Source of the DNA: Acidobacteriota bacterium
GTDB taxonomy: Bacteria; Acidobacteriota; Terriglobia; Bryobacterales; Bryobacteraceae
Assembly: GCA_026394095.1 (NCBI GenBank)
Contig: JAPKYY010000675.1
Span: 1 to 5,815, forward strand
Direction: 5' to 3'
DNA length: 5,815 nucleotides
Part shown: piece by piece, positions 1 through 5,815 of the stretch
How positions within the stretch are numbered: position 1 is the first letter of the stretch
How the letters are laid out: each line of letters begins with the position of its first letter
Notes under the pieces: model-generated
What the model was told of the DNA's origin: nothing
The model's input: only the letters and a program-made list of their open reading frames with translations
Databases searched by the model: none
Made by a program: the position numbers and the translations under genes

Positions 1-1190
1 CCGACTCCATCCGCCAGGGCCAGCGCCTCACCGGCATGACCTCCACCCAGGCCACCTTCCCCGTCGCCCCGTCGCTCTTCAAATTCGCCCAACACGGCCA
101 ATCCGGAGCCACCGTCAGCGACCTCATGCCGCACACCGCCCGCATCGTCGACGACCTCTGCTTCATCCGCTCCATGAACACCGAGCAGATCAATCACGAC
201 CCCGCCATCACCTTCTGCCAGACCGGTTTCCAGCTCGCCGGCCGCCCCAGCATCGGCTCCTGGCTCGCCTATGGTCTCGGCAGCGAAAATCAGGAACTCC
301 CGGCGTTCGTCGTCATGATCTCCCAGGGCTCCGGCAACATCAGCGACCAGCCCCTCTACGACCGCCTCTGGGGCTCCGGCTTCCTCCCCAGCCGTTACCA
401 GGGAGTCAAATTCCGCGCCGCCGCTGACCCCGTCCTCTACCTCTCCAACCCGCCCGGCATAGACCCCAAAACCCGCCGCCGTTACCTCGACGACCTCGGC
501 GCGCTCAACACCATCAACCAAACCGAATTCAACGACCCCGAAATCGCCGCCCGAACCGCCCAGTACGAAATGGCGTTCCGGATGCAAACCTCGGTGCCCG
601 AACTGACTGACCTGTCGAAGGAACCCGAAAGTACTTTCGACCTCTACGGCCCCGACGCACGCCGCCCCGGAACCTTCGCCGCCAACTGCCTCTTAGCCCG
701 CCGCCTGGCTGAGAGGGGCGTCCGCTTCATCCAGCTCTTCCACCGAGGCTGGGACCAGCACACCAACCTCAACAAAGGCCTCAAGACGAACTGCGAAAAG
801 ACCGACCAGGGCACAGCGGCTTTGATCCAGGACCTGAAGCAACGAGGGCTCCTCGAAGACACGTTAATCGTCTGGGGAGGCGAATTCGGCCGCACTCCAA
901 TGCAGGAAGTCCGCAACACGCTAGACCCCGACAACGCAGGCCGCGACCACCACCCCAACGCCTACTCCATGTTCCTGGCCGGCGGAGGAGTCAAGTCCGG
1001 AGCAGTCATCGGAGCAACAGACGATCTAGGCTTCACCATCACGCAAGACCCGGTAGGAGTCCACGACCTGCAAGCGACAATCATGCACTGTCTAGGCTTC
1101 GACCACACCAGGCTAACCTACCGCTTCATGGGCCGCGACTTCCGCCTAACCGACGTGCACGGCGAAGTGATCAAAAAGATGCTCGCGTAG
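1..1190 (+). CDS. DUF1501 family protein, 5'-truncated by window edge
   Basis: This is the C-terminal part of a DUF1501 protein, a family related to the sulfatase/alkaline phosphatase fold whose substrate is not established. The frame is open from base 3, and the residues before the first ATG at 36 (ending RQGQRLTG) match the usual interior of the family, so that ATG is not the true start. About 395 residues are visible; full-length members usually run to roughly 450-480, so perhaps 60-90 are missing, including any Tat-type signal, which many members carry. Visible family hallmarks are [12 protein letters not shown] (about 168-203), GGEFGRTP (876-899), [17 protein letters not shown] (939-989), and the closing block [13 protein letters not shown] before the TAG at 1188-1190. 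The Asp/His-rich GRDHHP block is a plausible metal-binding site (inference). In planctomycetes and acidobacteria such genes often sit beside DUF1549/DUF1553 partners, which here would be upstream and out of view. Family assignment is firm; function is unknown. Confidence 0.93.
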   Translation, partial: DSIRQGQRLTGMTSTQATFPVAPSLFKFAQHGQSGATVSDLMPHTARIVDDLCFIRSMNTEQINHDPAITFCQTGFQLAGRPSIGSWLAYGLGSENQELPAFVVMISQGSGNISDQPLYDRLWGSGFLPSRYQGVKFRAAADPVLYLSNPPGIDPKTRRRYLDDLGALNTINQTEFNDPEIAARTAQYEMAFRMQTSVPELTDLSKEPESTFDLYGPDARRPGTFAANCLLARRLAERGVRFIQLFHRGWDQHTNLNKGLKTNCEKTDQGTAALIQDLKQRGLLEDTLIVWGGEFGRTPMQEVRNTLDPDNAGRDHHPNAYSMFLAGGGVKSGAVIGATDDLGFTITQDPVGVHDLQATIMHCLGFDHTRLTYRFMGRDFRLTDVHGEVIKKMLA

Positions 1191-1536
1191 TCTTTCCTGC
1201 ATCAGCACTTGAGAGTGGCGGGATGAAGTACATCATTCCTTCTTGAATCGTCTCGACAGTTAAAAGTGCAGCATCCACAAACGGCAACAAGTCTTCAAGC
1301 TGATTGCTCTTGGACCGAATCACCAGTAGCGAAATCTTCCGCCCCCGCATGGGCTGCTGAAAGGGAATACCCTGGTCAACGGTCACAATGACGGCGTACC
1401 CTAGTTCCTCAGCAAGCCGCATCAACTCGCCATTCTTCTTGCTTTTCAATCCTGCATATTGAACGGTATGCGCCTCATGCCCGGCGAAGCTGTGCCGAAA
1501 ATCAATCGGCAAACACTCATCAAGAAGAATCTTCAT
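1171..1536 (-). CDS. DUF5615 family PIN-like toxin/nuclease
   Basis: A 121-aa protein of the DUF5615 (PIN-like) family, predicted to be the RNase toxin of a VapC-like toxin-antitoxin module. The start [10 protein letters not shown] supplies the first acidic site (D6, E7). The middle has [11 protein letters not shown] (34-44, with conserved N35-G36-E37) and [13 protein letters not shown] (49-61, with D54). The late segment [11 protein letters not shown] (77-87) is also typical of the family. Length is near the family norm of about 110-120, with a short tail after FIPP. The ATG overlaps the stop codon of the DUF433 gene in TGATG, with a weak AAGG just upstream, so translation is probably coupled to the antitoxin. 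The 3' end runs 20 bp into the end of the convergent DUF1501 gene. RNase activity and toxicity are inferred from the family and its partner; nothing here shows the target. Confidence 0.87.
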   Translation of the reverse strand: MKILLDECLPIDFRHSFAGHEAHTVQYAGLKSKKNGELMRLAEELGYAVIVTVDQGIPFQQPMRGRKISLLVIRSKSNQLEDLLPFVDAALLTVETIQEGMMYFIPPLSSADAGKTTRASF

Positions 1537-1745
1537 CAGACCTTCGCTAGTAAAGATTCCTTTGCCTCTTCCAGGGCTTGGATAGCCATATCCTTGCTAA
1601 CCGAAGGAAATTGGCGCAAAAATTCTCCGAGTGGATGCCCACCCTCAAGATAGTCGATCAAGTTCTTGAACGGCACGCGGGTTCCCCGAAAACAAGGCAT
1701 CCCGTTCATGATCTCCGGGTCTCTAATGATTACTGCTTCAGCCAT
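1536..1745 (-). CDS. DUF433 family antitoxin
   Basis: A 69-aa DUF433 protein, a small winged-helix-type family that commonly acts as the antitoxin partner of DUF5615 proteins, neutralising the toxin and probably repressing its own operon (family knowledge). The core signature is complete: IIRDPEIMNGMPCFRGTRVP in the first 30 residues, then the helical part NLIDYLEGGHPLGEFLRQFP and an Ala/Glu-rich C-terminal helix. I place the start at the ATG at 1745-1743 (MAEAVII) because AGGGAG lies seven bases upstream. A longer version from the ATG at 1766 would add MGLGSKF without a good ribosome-binding site and would swallow this Shine-Dalgarno sequence. The stop overlaps the toxin ATG by one base. The gene begins 30 bp after the dehydrogenase stop on the same strand, so read-through from that gene is possible. 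Confidence 0.87.
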   Translation of the reverse strand: MAEAVIIRDPEIMNGMPCFRGTRVPFKNLIDYLEGGHPLGEFLRQFPSVSKDMAIQALEEAKESLLAKV

Positions 1746-1752
1746 AAATTTG

Positions 1753-1758
1753 CTCCCT
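1753..1758 (-). promoter_or_regulatory. Shine-Dalgarno site that sets the antitoxin start
   Basis: On the minus strand AGGGAG is followed by seven bases and then the ATG at 1745. This favours the 69-aa antitoxin over the 76-aa version starting at 1766, which has no comparable purine-rich sequence in front of it. Confidence 0.65.
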
Positions 1759-1775
1759 AATCCCATCTTAAGGCT

Positions 1776-2807
1776 TCAAAGCGCCGCCACAATCTTCCCT
1801 GTCAACTCCCGCGTACTCAGCCCGCCCCGCAAATCCCCGGTAGCATTCGCCGCATCACTCATCACCAACTCCACTGCCCTGCGTATCCTCCCCGCCGCCC
1901 CCAAACTATCCGCATCCCCAAACCACTCCAGCATCATCGCTACCGAAAGAATCGTAGCCACCGGATTCGCCTTCCCTTGCCCCGCAATGTCCGGAGCCGA
2001 TCCATGCGCCGGCTGAAACACTGCCAGATCATCGCCAATATCCGCTGAAGGAGCCATCCCCATCCCGCCCACAGTCGCCGCCGCCAGATCCGACAAAATA
2101 TCCCCAAACATATTCTCGGTAACGATCACATCGAAACTCTGGGGCCGCTGCACCAGATACAACGCCATCGCATCCACATAAACTCGCTCGGTCTCCACCT
2201 GCGGATACTCCTTCGCAATCTCGTCAAACACCTCACGAAAGAACGCCATCGAAGGCAGCACATTCGCCTTATCCACAAGCGTCAACTTGTTCCGCCGATG
2301 CCGCGCCAGCTCAAACGAAAACCGAAACAACCTCTCACTCCCCGCCCGCGTCACAAGCATCTCATCGCGAGCCTCATCAGCCCCCATCACCCTTGGCCGC
2401 AACCGCGTAGAAAACAACCCTTCTGTCGACTCCCTAACCAGCACATAATCAATCACCGGGTCCTTCAGCGGCGAATGCGCCGCGTTATACAACTTCGTCG
2501 GCCTAACCCCCGCATACAAGCCAAAGATCTCCCGCAAATCAATCTGCGGCGCCATCTCCCGGCCATCCGCCCAACGAACAGAAGGAATCCCCATCGCACC
2601 CAGCAAAATCGCATCCGCCGCCCGGCAACCCTCAATCGTGGCCTTCGGCAGCGGGTCCCCATTCTTCAAATACTCACCAGCCCCGCAGGGCAATTCCACC
2701 AGATCAAAGTCCAGCTCCGGCAACGCCCGAATCACCGCCTCCGCCGCCTCCAGCACCTCCGGCCCAATCCCGTCTCCCGGCAACATCGCGATCTGTTTTT
2801 TCACCAT
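1776..2807 (-). CDS. Isocitrate/isopropylmalate dehydrogenase family protein (LeuB-like)
   Basis: A complete 343-aa NAD-dependent beta-hydroxyacid oxidative decarboxylase, the same length class as LeuB. Seen in order: LPGDGIGPEV (9-18), LREIFGLYAGVRP (91-103, with substrate-binding arginines R92 and R102), VRESTEGLF (124-132, R125), LVDKANVLPS (177-186, catalytic K180), YVDAMALYLVQRP (210-222, D212), TENMFGDILSDLAA (230-243, metal-binding D236 and D240), and HGSAPDIAGQGKANP (268-282). The aspartate in HGSAPD is typical of NAD- rather than NADP-specific members. Two things depart from true LeuB. The position of the catalytic tyrosine (RELTGGIY in LeuB) is F132, and the RESTEG wording resembles tartrate/D-malate and related dehydrogenases; the LeuB leucine pair ahead of the first arginine is replaced by QID. 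The substrate is therefore uncertain, and no leuC/leuD neighbour is visible. The gene is divergent from the helicase and runs towards the toxin-antitoxin pair. Start: AAGGAG lies three bases before this ATG, or six before the adjacent GTG (codon 2), so initiation at either is possible. Confidence 0.95.
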   Translation of the reverse strand: MVKKQIAMLPGDGIGPEVLEAAEAVIRALPELDFDLVELPCGAGEYLKNGDPLPKATIEGCRAADAILLGAMGIPSVRWADGREMAPQIDLREIFGLYAGVRPTKLYNAAHSPLKDPVIDYVLVRESTEGLFSTRLRPRVMGADEARDEMLVTRAGSERLFRFSFELARHRRNKLTLVDKANVLPSMAFFREVFDEIAKEYPQVETERVYVDAMALYLVQRPQSFDVIVTENMFGDILSDLAAATVGGMGMAPSADIGDDLAVFQPAHGSAPDIAGQGKANPVATILSVAMMLEWFGDADSLGAAGRIRRAVELVMSDAANATGDLRGGLSTRELTGKIVAAL

Positions 2808-2810
2808 AAG

Positions 2811-2816
2811 CTCCTT
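2811..2816 (-). promoter_or_regulatory. Shine-Dalgarno site of the dehydrogenase gene
   Basis: AAGGAG on the minus strand is a strong anti-16S match. It lies three bases from the ATG at 2807 and six from the GTG at 2804. The second spacing is nearer the usual optimum, so the protein may begin at codon 2 of the reading frame given here. Confidence 0.6.
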
Positions 2817-2840
2817 AGTTTATCCCTGTCTCGATATCAT

Positions 2841-2852
2841 CAACACGTGTTG
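2841..2852. promoter_or_regulatory. 12-bp perfect palindrome in the divergent gap, candidate operator
   Basis: CAACACGTGTTG is its own reverse complement. It lies at the right end of the 39-bp gap between the divergent dehydrogenase and helicase genes and covers the proposed helicase GTG start (2847). GATATC, a second small palindrome, sits just to the left at 2833-2838. The position would suit a dimeric regulator acting on both genes, but a perfect 12-mer palindrome is expected about once by chance in a window this size, so only the location supports it. Confidence 0.25.
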
Positions 2853-5276
2853 CTCAACGAACTTCAATCCCGTGTAGTCAACCAGTGGCAGACGCCAGTC
2901 CTCGTCATGGCCCCGGTTGGCACTGGCAAAACAATGGCTCTCGCCGAACGCGCCGCCATGGCAATCGCCGGCGGCATCGCCCCAGAGCGAATGCTTTGCC
3001 TCAGCTTCACCAACCGCGCCGCCCGCGAAGTGCAAAGCCGCGTCGGCGGCGACGTCCAGTGCTCCACTTTCCACGCCCTCTGCGCCAACATCCTCCGCAT
3101 GGAATCCGGCGCACTCGGCCTCCCCGCAGATTTCATCATCTACGACGAAGAAGACGCAACAGAGCTATGCGGCCGCCTCGCCAACCGGCACGAGATCGAC
3201 GTCCCTGGCCAATGGAACCGCTTCCGCTACGCCATCTGGCAAGCCATCAGCGACGCCCGCCTCGCGAAATACGAATCCAGCCCACCCCGCAAGTCCCGTG
3301 ATGTCTTCTTTGAAAAGCTCAAGCTCAGCGGCCTCTGGCCGGCCTACCAGGTACCCAACATCAATTACGCTGCCCTAGTCTCCGACTACGTTGCCATGCT
3401 GCGCGACTCACACGCCATCGACTTCACAGACCTCATTCTCGGCGTCGTCACTCTCTTTGATGAAAACCCAGACCACCTCGCCTGGTGGCAAGCCCGCTAC
3501 GACTGGATTCAGGTCGACGAAGTACAGGACACCTCCCGCGCCGAATACCGCATCCTCGACCTCCTCGCGCAGCACCACCGCCAGCTCAGCTTCTTCGGCG
3601 ACGTCGATCAAACGATCTACGAGTGGCGCGGTTCTGCTCCTTTTGAAATCCTCGATCAATACAAGCACGACTACAAGCCCACCGTCATTCACTTTGAAGA
3701 GAACTTCCGCTCTACTCGATTCATCCTCGCTGCCTGCGAGCGCGTAATACTGTCTCACCCGCAGGCGCTCACCAAGCGCATCATCCCCAACGTCGCCGCC
3801 GACGGCTCACCCGTCCTCGTCAAGCCCTTTGTCACGGCACGCGACGAATACGAATGGGTCGCAAACGAAATTCTCGAGCGCCACGAAAAGGACAAGCTCA
3901 ACTGGAGCGATTTCGCCATCCTCGTCAGAACCAACTTCACCGCCCGCGACGTCTCTGAGGCTCTCGAAAAACACCACGTCCCGCACGTCCGCGTCGAAGA
4001 AGAAAAGTTCTTCCAGCGCGCTGAAATCAAGGCCGCCATCGCACACATGCGCATCCTCCGCAACGCCCAGGAAGCCAACGCCCTCCATCGCTTTCTCCAA
4101 GTCCCACCCAAAGGCATCGGCGAAGCAACGCTCGAAAAGGTAAGCTCACTCCCAAAAGAAGTCGGCCTCCGTCTGGGCGATCTCTTGCAACCCGCAACCC
4201 ACCACAACGGCGACCCCTTCGGCGCCCTCTTCACTCACCCAACGGTAGTGGTGGACATCGAAACCACCGGCCTCGACATCCACCTCGATGAGGTCGTCGA
4301 ACTCGCCGCCCTCAAAGGCAACGAAGAGTTCTATCGCATCTTAAAGCCCACCAAAGACGAAACTTGGGCCCGCCTCAAAGATGCCGAAAAAGTCCACGGA
4401 GTCACCCGCGAGCGCATCGAGAAAGAAGGCATCGACGCGACACTTGCCTTCCAGCAATTCGCCGCATTCATCGAAGGCTGCGTCGTAGTCGGCCACAATC
4501 TCGAAGCCTTCGACTGGCCGCTCATCCTCAACCAGAGCAAGCTCAACTTCAACATCAAGGGCACCGCCGACACCCTAGAGATCAGCCGCCGCATGCTCAA
4601 GCTCACCCGCTACCGCCTCACCAACGTAGTCGAAGCGCTCAAGCTCCCACTGCGTGAAGCCCACCAGGCGATGGAAGACGTCCGCATGACTGCCGACGTC
4701 CTCACCGAACTCAAGAAGCTCCTCGCCCAGCACGCCCAGCAGCGCAATCAAATCGTCAATCAAGTAGGCAAACGTTTTGTCGAACTAGCAGACCAGGTCG
4801 ACGACTGGCGTAAGCGCTCAGCAACCCAAACCCCGCTCGAAACCCTCGACATGATCCTCTACGAAGGCCTCCTCAAAGAGCACTTCGGCCGCGACGCCAC
4901 AGGCGAAGAACGCCTCGAACATCTCGAAGAGCTCCGCCACATTGTGGCCCACTTCACCACGCTCGACCAGGCCCTCGAAGTAGCGTCCTTAGGCCTCGAC
5001 CTCGAACGCCAGCTCGGCGATGAAGACCGCGTCCGCATCCTCACCGTCCATCAGGCCAAGGGTCTCGAATTCGATACTGTCTTCGTAGTTAAAGCCGTAG
5101 AAGGCGAGTTCCCCAGTTGGCGCAGCATCAAGGAAGGCCGCTTCGATGAGGAGCACCGCCTCTTCTACGTCGCCGTCAGCCGCGCCCGCAAACACCTCAA
5201 CGTCTCCTGGCAACAACGCGATTCCCGAGGCCGCAGCCAGCAAGGCAGCCGCTACCTCAAAGCACTACGAGACTGA
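2847..5276 (+). CDS. UvrD/PcrA-type SF1A helicase with inserted DEDDh exonuclease domain
   Basis: An 809-aa single-chain helicase-nuclease. Helicase motifs in order: Q motif LNELQSRVV (3-11, Q7), Walker A APVGTGKT (22-29, K28), motif Ia LSFTNRAAREV (52-62), Ib STFHALC (73-79), Walker B VDEVQDTS (223-230, D224/E225), III FFGDVDQTIYEWRGS (249-263), IV FEENFRST (283-290), V RILTVHQAKGLEFDTVF (730-746), and VI FYVAVSRARKHL (773-784). The 2B subdomain starts with a UvrD-like segment (PKGIGEATLEKV, 421-432), is interrupted by an exonuclease at about 466-626, and resumes at about 635-720. The protein ends shortly after motif VI, without the UvrD/PcrA C-terminal extension. By family it should translocate 3'-5' on single-stranded DNA using ATP; a role in repair, recombination or DNA restriction is inference. 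Start: the Q motif requires a start close to it, and only GTG 2847 or TTG 2850 fit. There is no Shine-Dalgarno sequence. The frame stays open back to 2298, but that part is Arg/Pro/His-rich antisense of the dehydrogenase gene and not protein-like. Confidence 0.95.
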   Translation: MLLNELQSRVVNQWQTPVLVMAPVGTGKTMALAERAAMAIAGGIAPERMLCLSFTNRAAREVQSRVGGDVQCSTFHALCANILRMESGALGLPADFIIYDEEDATELCGRLANRHEIDVPGQWNRFRYAIWQAISDARLAKYESSPPRKSRDVFFEKLKLSGLWPAYQVPNINYAALVSDYVAMLRDSHAIDFTDLILGVVTLFDENPDHLAWWQARYDWIQVDEVQDTSRAEYRILDLLAQHHRQLSFFGDVDQTIYEWRGSAPFEILDQYKHDYKPTVIHFEENFRSTRFILAACERVILSHPQALTKRIIPNVAADGSPVLVKPFVTARDEYEWVANEILERHEKDKLNWSDFAILVRTNFTARDVSEALEKHHVPHVRVEEEKFFQRAEIKAAIAHMRILRNAQEANALHRFLQVPPKGIGEATLEKVSSLPKEVGLRLGDLLQPATHHNGDPFGALFTHPTVVVDIETTGLDIHLDEVVELAALKGNEEFYRILKPTKDETWARLKDAEKVHGVTRERIEKEGIDATLAFQQFAAFIEGCVVVGHNLEAFDWPLILNQSKLNFNIKGTADTLEISRRMLKLTRYRLTNVVEALKLPLREAHQAMEDVRMTADVLTELKKLLAQHAQQRNQIVNQVGKRFVELADQVDDWRKRSATQTPLETLDMILYEGLLKEHFGRDATGEERLEHLEELRHIVAHFTTLDQALEVASLGLDLERQLGDEDRVRILTVHQAKGLEFDTVFVVKAVEGEFPSWRSIKEGRFDEEHRLFYVAVSRARKHLNVSWQQRDSRGRSQQGSRYLKALRD
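4242..4724 (+). other. DEDDh 3'-5' exonuclease domain inserted in the helicase 2B subdomain
   Basis: This is a domain within the helicase gene, residues about 466-626. It has a DnaQ/RNase T-type fold signature with all catalytic residues: Exo I VVDIETTGLD (D470, E472), Exo II VVGHNLEAFDWPLI (547-560, D556), and Exo III HQAMEDVRMTADVL (606-619, H606 and D611, so DEDDh class). Between them DAEKVHGVTRERIEKEG (512-528) matches the usual linker where bacterial DnaQ-like proteins read A-x-x-VHGIT. Codon use and base composition do not change at either edge, so the insertion looks old rather than recent. The flanking 2B halves read as continuous UvrD sequence once this segment is removed. Confidence 0.92.
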
Positions 5277-5300
5277 AAGCTTTACATGCACCAAAAGCGT

Positions 5301-5327
5301 GTGGCCTCCCTGATAAAGGGAGGCCAC
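5301..5327. terminator. Perfect hairpin between convergent genes, probable bidirectional terminator
   Basis: GTGGCCTCCCT (5301-5311) and AGGGAGGCCAC (5317-5327) form a perfect 11-bp GC-rich stem with a GATAA loop. It lies 24 bases after the helicase stop and 50 bases beyond the 3' end of the minus-strand gene, so it can serve both. No U-tract follows on the plus strand; on the minus strand a short TTTT occurs four bases past the stem. Termination is inferred from shape and position; it could instead mainly protect mRNA 3' ends. The rest of the 101-bp gap (5277-5377) holds no gene that I can see. Confidence 0.7.
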
Positions 5328-5377
5328 GGGTTCAAACTCGCCTGTTAATGCCAGACGAAATTATGCTGCGATCACAA

Positions 5378-5815
5378 CTAGAACAATAGCTTGAGAGCCA
5401 TCTGCATCTGACGCATATTCGTCGCTGTACCGGTGATGTTTCCAAACACAGTCGATCCCGGAACAAACGTGTTGTTCGGGTTGCCGAAATTCGGATGATT
5501 CAACGTGTTGAATGTTTCCATGCGGTACTGCAACTTGAAGCGCTCTGTGAACGCAAAGTTCTTGAAGAAGCTCCAGTCCAGATTTACCAGCCCGGGCCCA
5601 CGCATGAAGTTGCGAGGAGTGTTGCCGTAGGTAAACTGGGCTGGCAAAGAGAACGCAGCGATATCGACACAACGCACCAGCTTGCCAGAGCCGCAATTCA
5701 CACTTACAGGGCTGCCAGAGAAATTCGCCCGCTGTGTACCTTGGCCAACATTGGCCTGGTCAGCAGACAAAATCGCTCCAAACGGGAAACCACCCTGCGC
5801 CGTAAAGATACCGTT
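5378..5815 (-). CDS. Oar-like TonB-dependent outer-membrane protein, C-terminal fragment
   Basis: The last 145 residues of a large outer-membrane beta-barrel of the acidobacterial Oar-like type (a carboxypeptidase-regulatory-like or Cna-B plug region followed by a TonB-dependent barrel). The frame is open to the right edge of the window, so the N-terminus is absent; complete members usually exceed 1,000 residues. The diagnostic C-terminal pattern is present: GGFPFGAI, then ANVGQGTQRANF, FSLPAQFTYGNTPRNFMRGPG, LDWSFFKNFAFTERFKLQYR, METFNTLNHPNFGNP, and the closing strand RQMQMALKLLF, whose terminal Phe is the usual barrel-assembly signal. Two cysteines eight residues apart (in NCGSGKLVRC) could form a surface-loop disulfide. 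It may import or bind a large substrate or act in adhesion; the ligand cannot be told. The gene converges on the helicase and shares the hairpin at 5301-5327. The TTG at 5770 is interior and not a start. Confidence 0.93.
   Translation of the reverse strand, partial: NGIFTAQGGFPFGAILSADQANVGQGTQRANFSGSPVSVNCGSGKLVRCVDIAAFSLPAQFTYGNTPRNFMRGPGLVNLDWSFFKNFAFTERFKLQYRMETFNTLNHPNFGNPNNTFVPGSTVFGNITGTATNMRQMQMALKLLF

Noticed and set aside
36..38. ATG at 36 as the start of the DUF1501 gene
   Set aside because: The frame is open to the left edge, the residues before the ATG fit the family's interior, and a start here would remove the conserved N-terminal part.
1800..1805. Perfect TTGACA -35 hexamer on the minus strand, possible promoter of the toxin-antitoxin pair
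   Set aside because: It lies in the dehydrogenase coding sequence, and no acceptable -10 hexamer occurs 15-19 bases downstream; the nearest, TAAGAT (1770-1765), is 29 bases away. A hexamer alone is not enough.
2885..4657. Several Ser/Thr- or Arg/Pro-rich open frames on both strands across the helicase gene
   Set aside because: They are low-complexity products of reading C-ending codons out of frame, show no family signature, and lie wholly inside a gene with all helicase and exonuclease motifs.
2847..5276. Helicase-exonuclease as part of a multi-gene defence system
   Set aside because: No restriction, methylase, reverse transcriptase, Argonaute or other defence partner is in the window; the toxin-antitoxin pair is on the other strand and separated by the dehydrogenase.
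5324..5345. GGGTTCAAACTCG resembling a tRNA T-loop
   Set aside because: There is no D-arm, anticodon arm or acceptor stem around it, and the adjacent sequence is the perfect terminator-like hairpin.
5361..5696. A 111-aa minus-strand frame overlapping the Oar-like gene
   Set aside because: It is out of frame with the clearly conserved barrel C-terminus and shows no recognisable motif.

Overview
The window looks like Acidobacteriota chromosome, most likely Terriglobia/Bryobacterales-like. This is inferred from three things: GC-rich DNA with strongly C-ending codons, a DUF1501 protein, and the C-terminal end of an Oar-like TonB-dependent outer-membrane protein. Both DUF1501 and Oar families are greatly expanded in soil acidobacteria. 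No rRNA, tRNA, IS element or CRISPR array is visible, so the placement rests on gene families only.

Layout. (1) Positions 1-1190 (+) hold the C-terminal ~395 residues of a DUF1501 protein whose start lies off the left edge. (2) Positions 1171-1745 (-) hold a compact DUF433 antitoxin / DUF5615 PIN-like toxin pair. The two genes overlap by one base (TGATG), and the toxin's 3' end overlaps the DUF1501 3' end by 20 bp tail to tail. (3) Positions 1776-2807 (-) encode a full-length NAD-type isocitrate/isopropylmalate dehydrogenase family enzyme, transcribed towards the toxin-antitoxin pair with about 30 bp between them. (4) A 39-bp divergent gap contains a strong Shine-Dalgarno sequence for the dehydrogenase and a 12-bp perfect palindrome that overlaps the proposed helicase start. 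(5) Positions 2847-5276 (+) encode an 809-aa UvrD/PcrA-type helicase with a complete DEDDh 3'-5' exonuclease domain inserted in the middle of its 2B subdomain. (6) A perfect 11-bp stem hairpin at 5301-5327 separates it from (7) the C-terminus of the Oar-like TonB-dependent protein on the minus strand, which runs off the right edge.

The genes do not form one pathway. The dehydrogenase and toxin-antitoxin pair may share a transcript; the helicase-nuclease is a stand-alone, divergently transcribed gene. The most unusual object is the helicase-exonuclease: all helicase motifs and all five exonuclease residues are intact, so it reads as a working single-chain unwinding and degrading enzyme. The second point of interest is the dehydrogenase, where the usual catalytic tyrosine position is phenylalanine.
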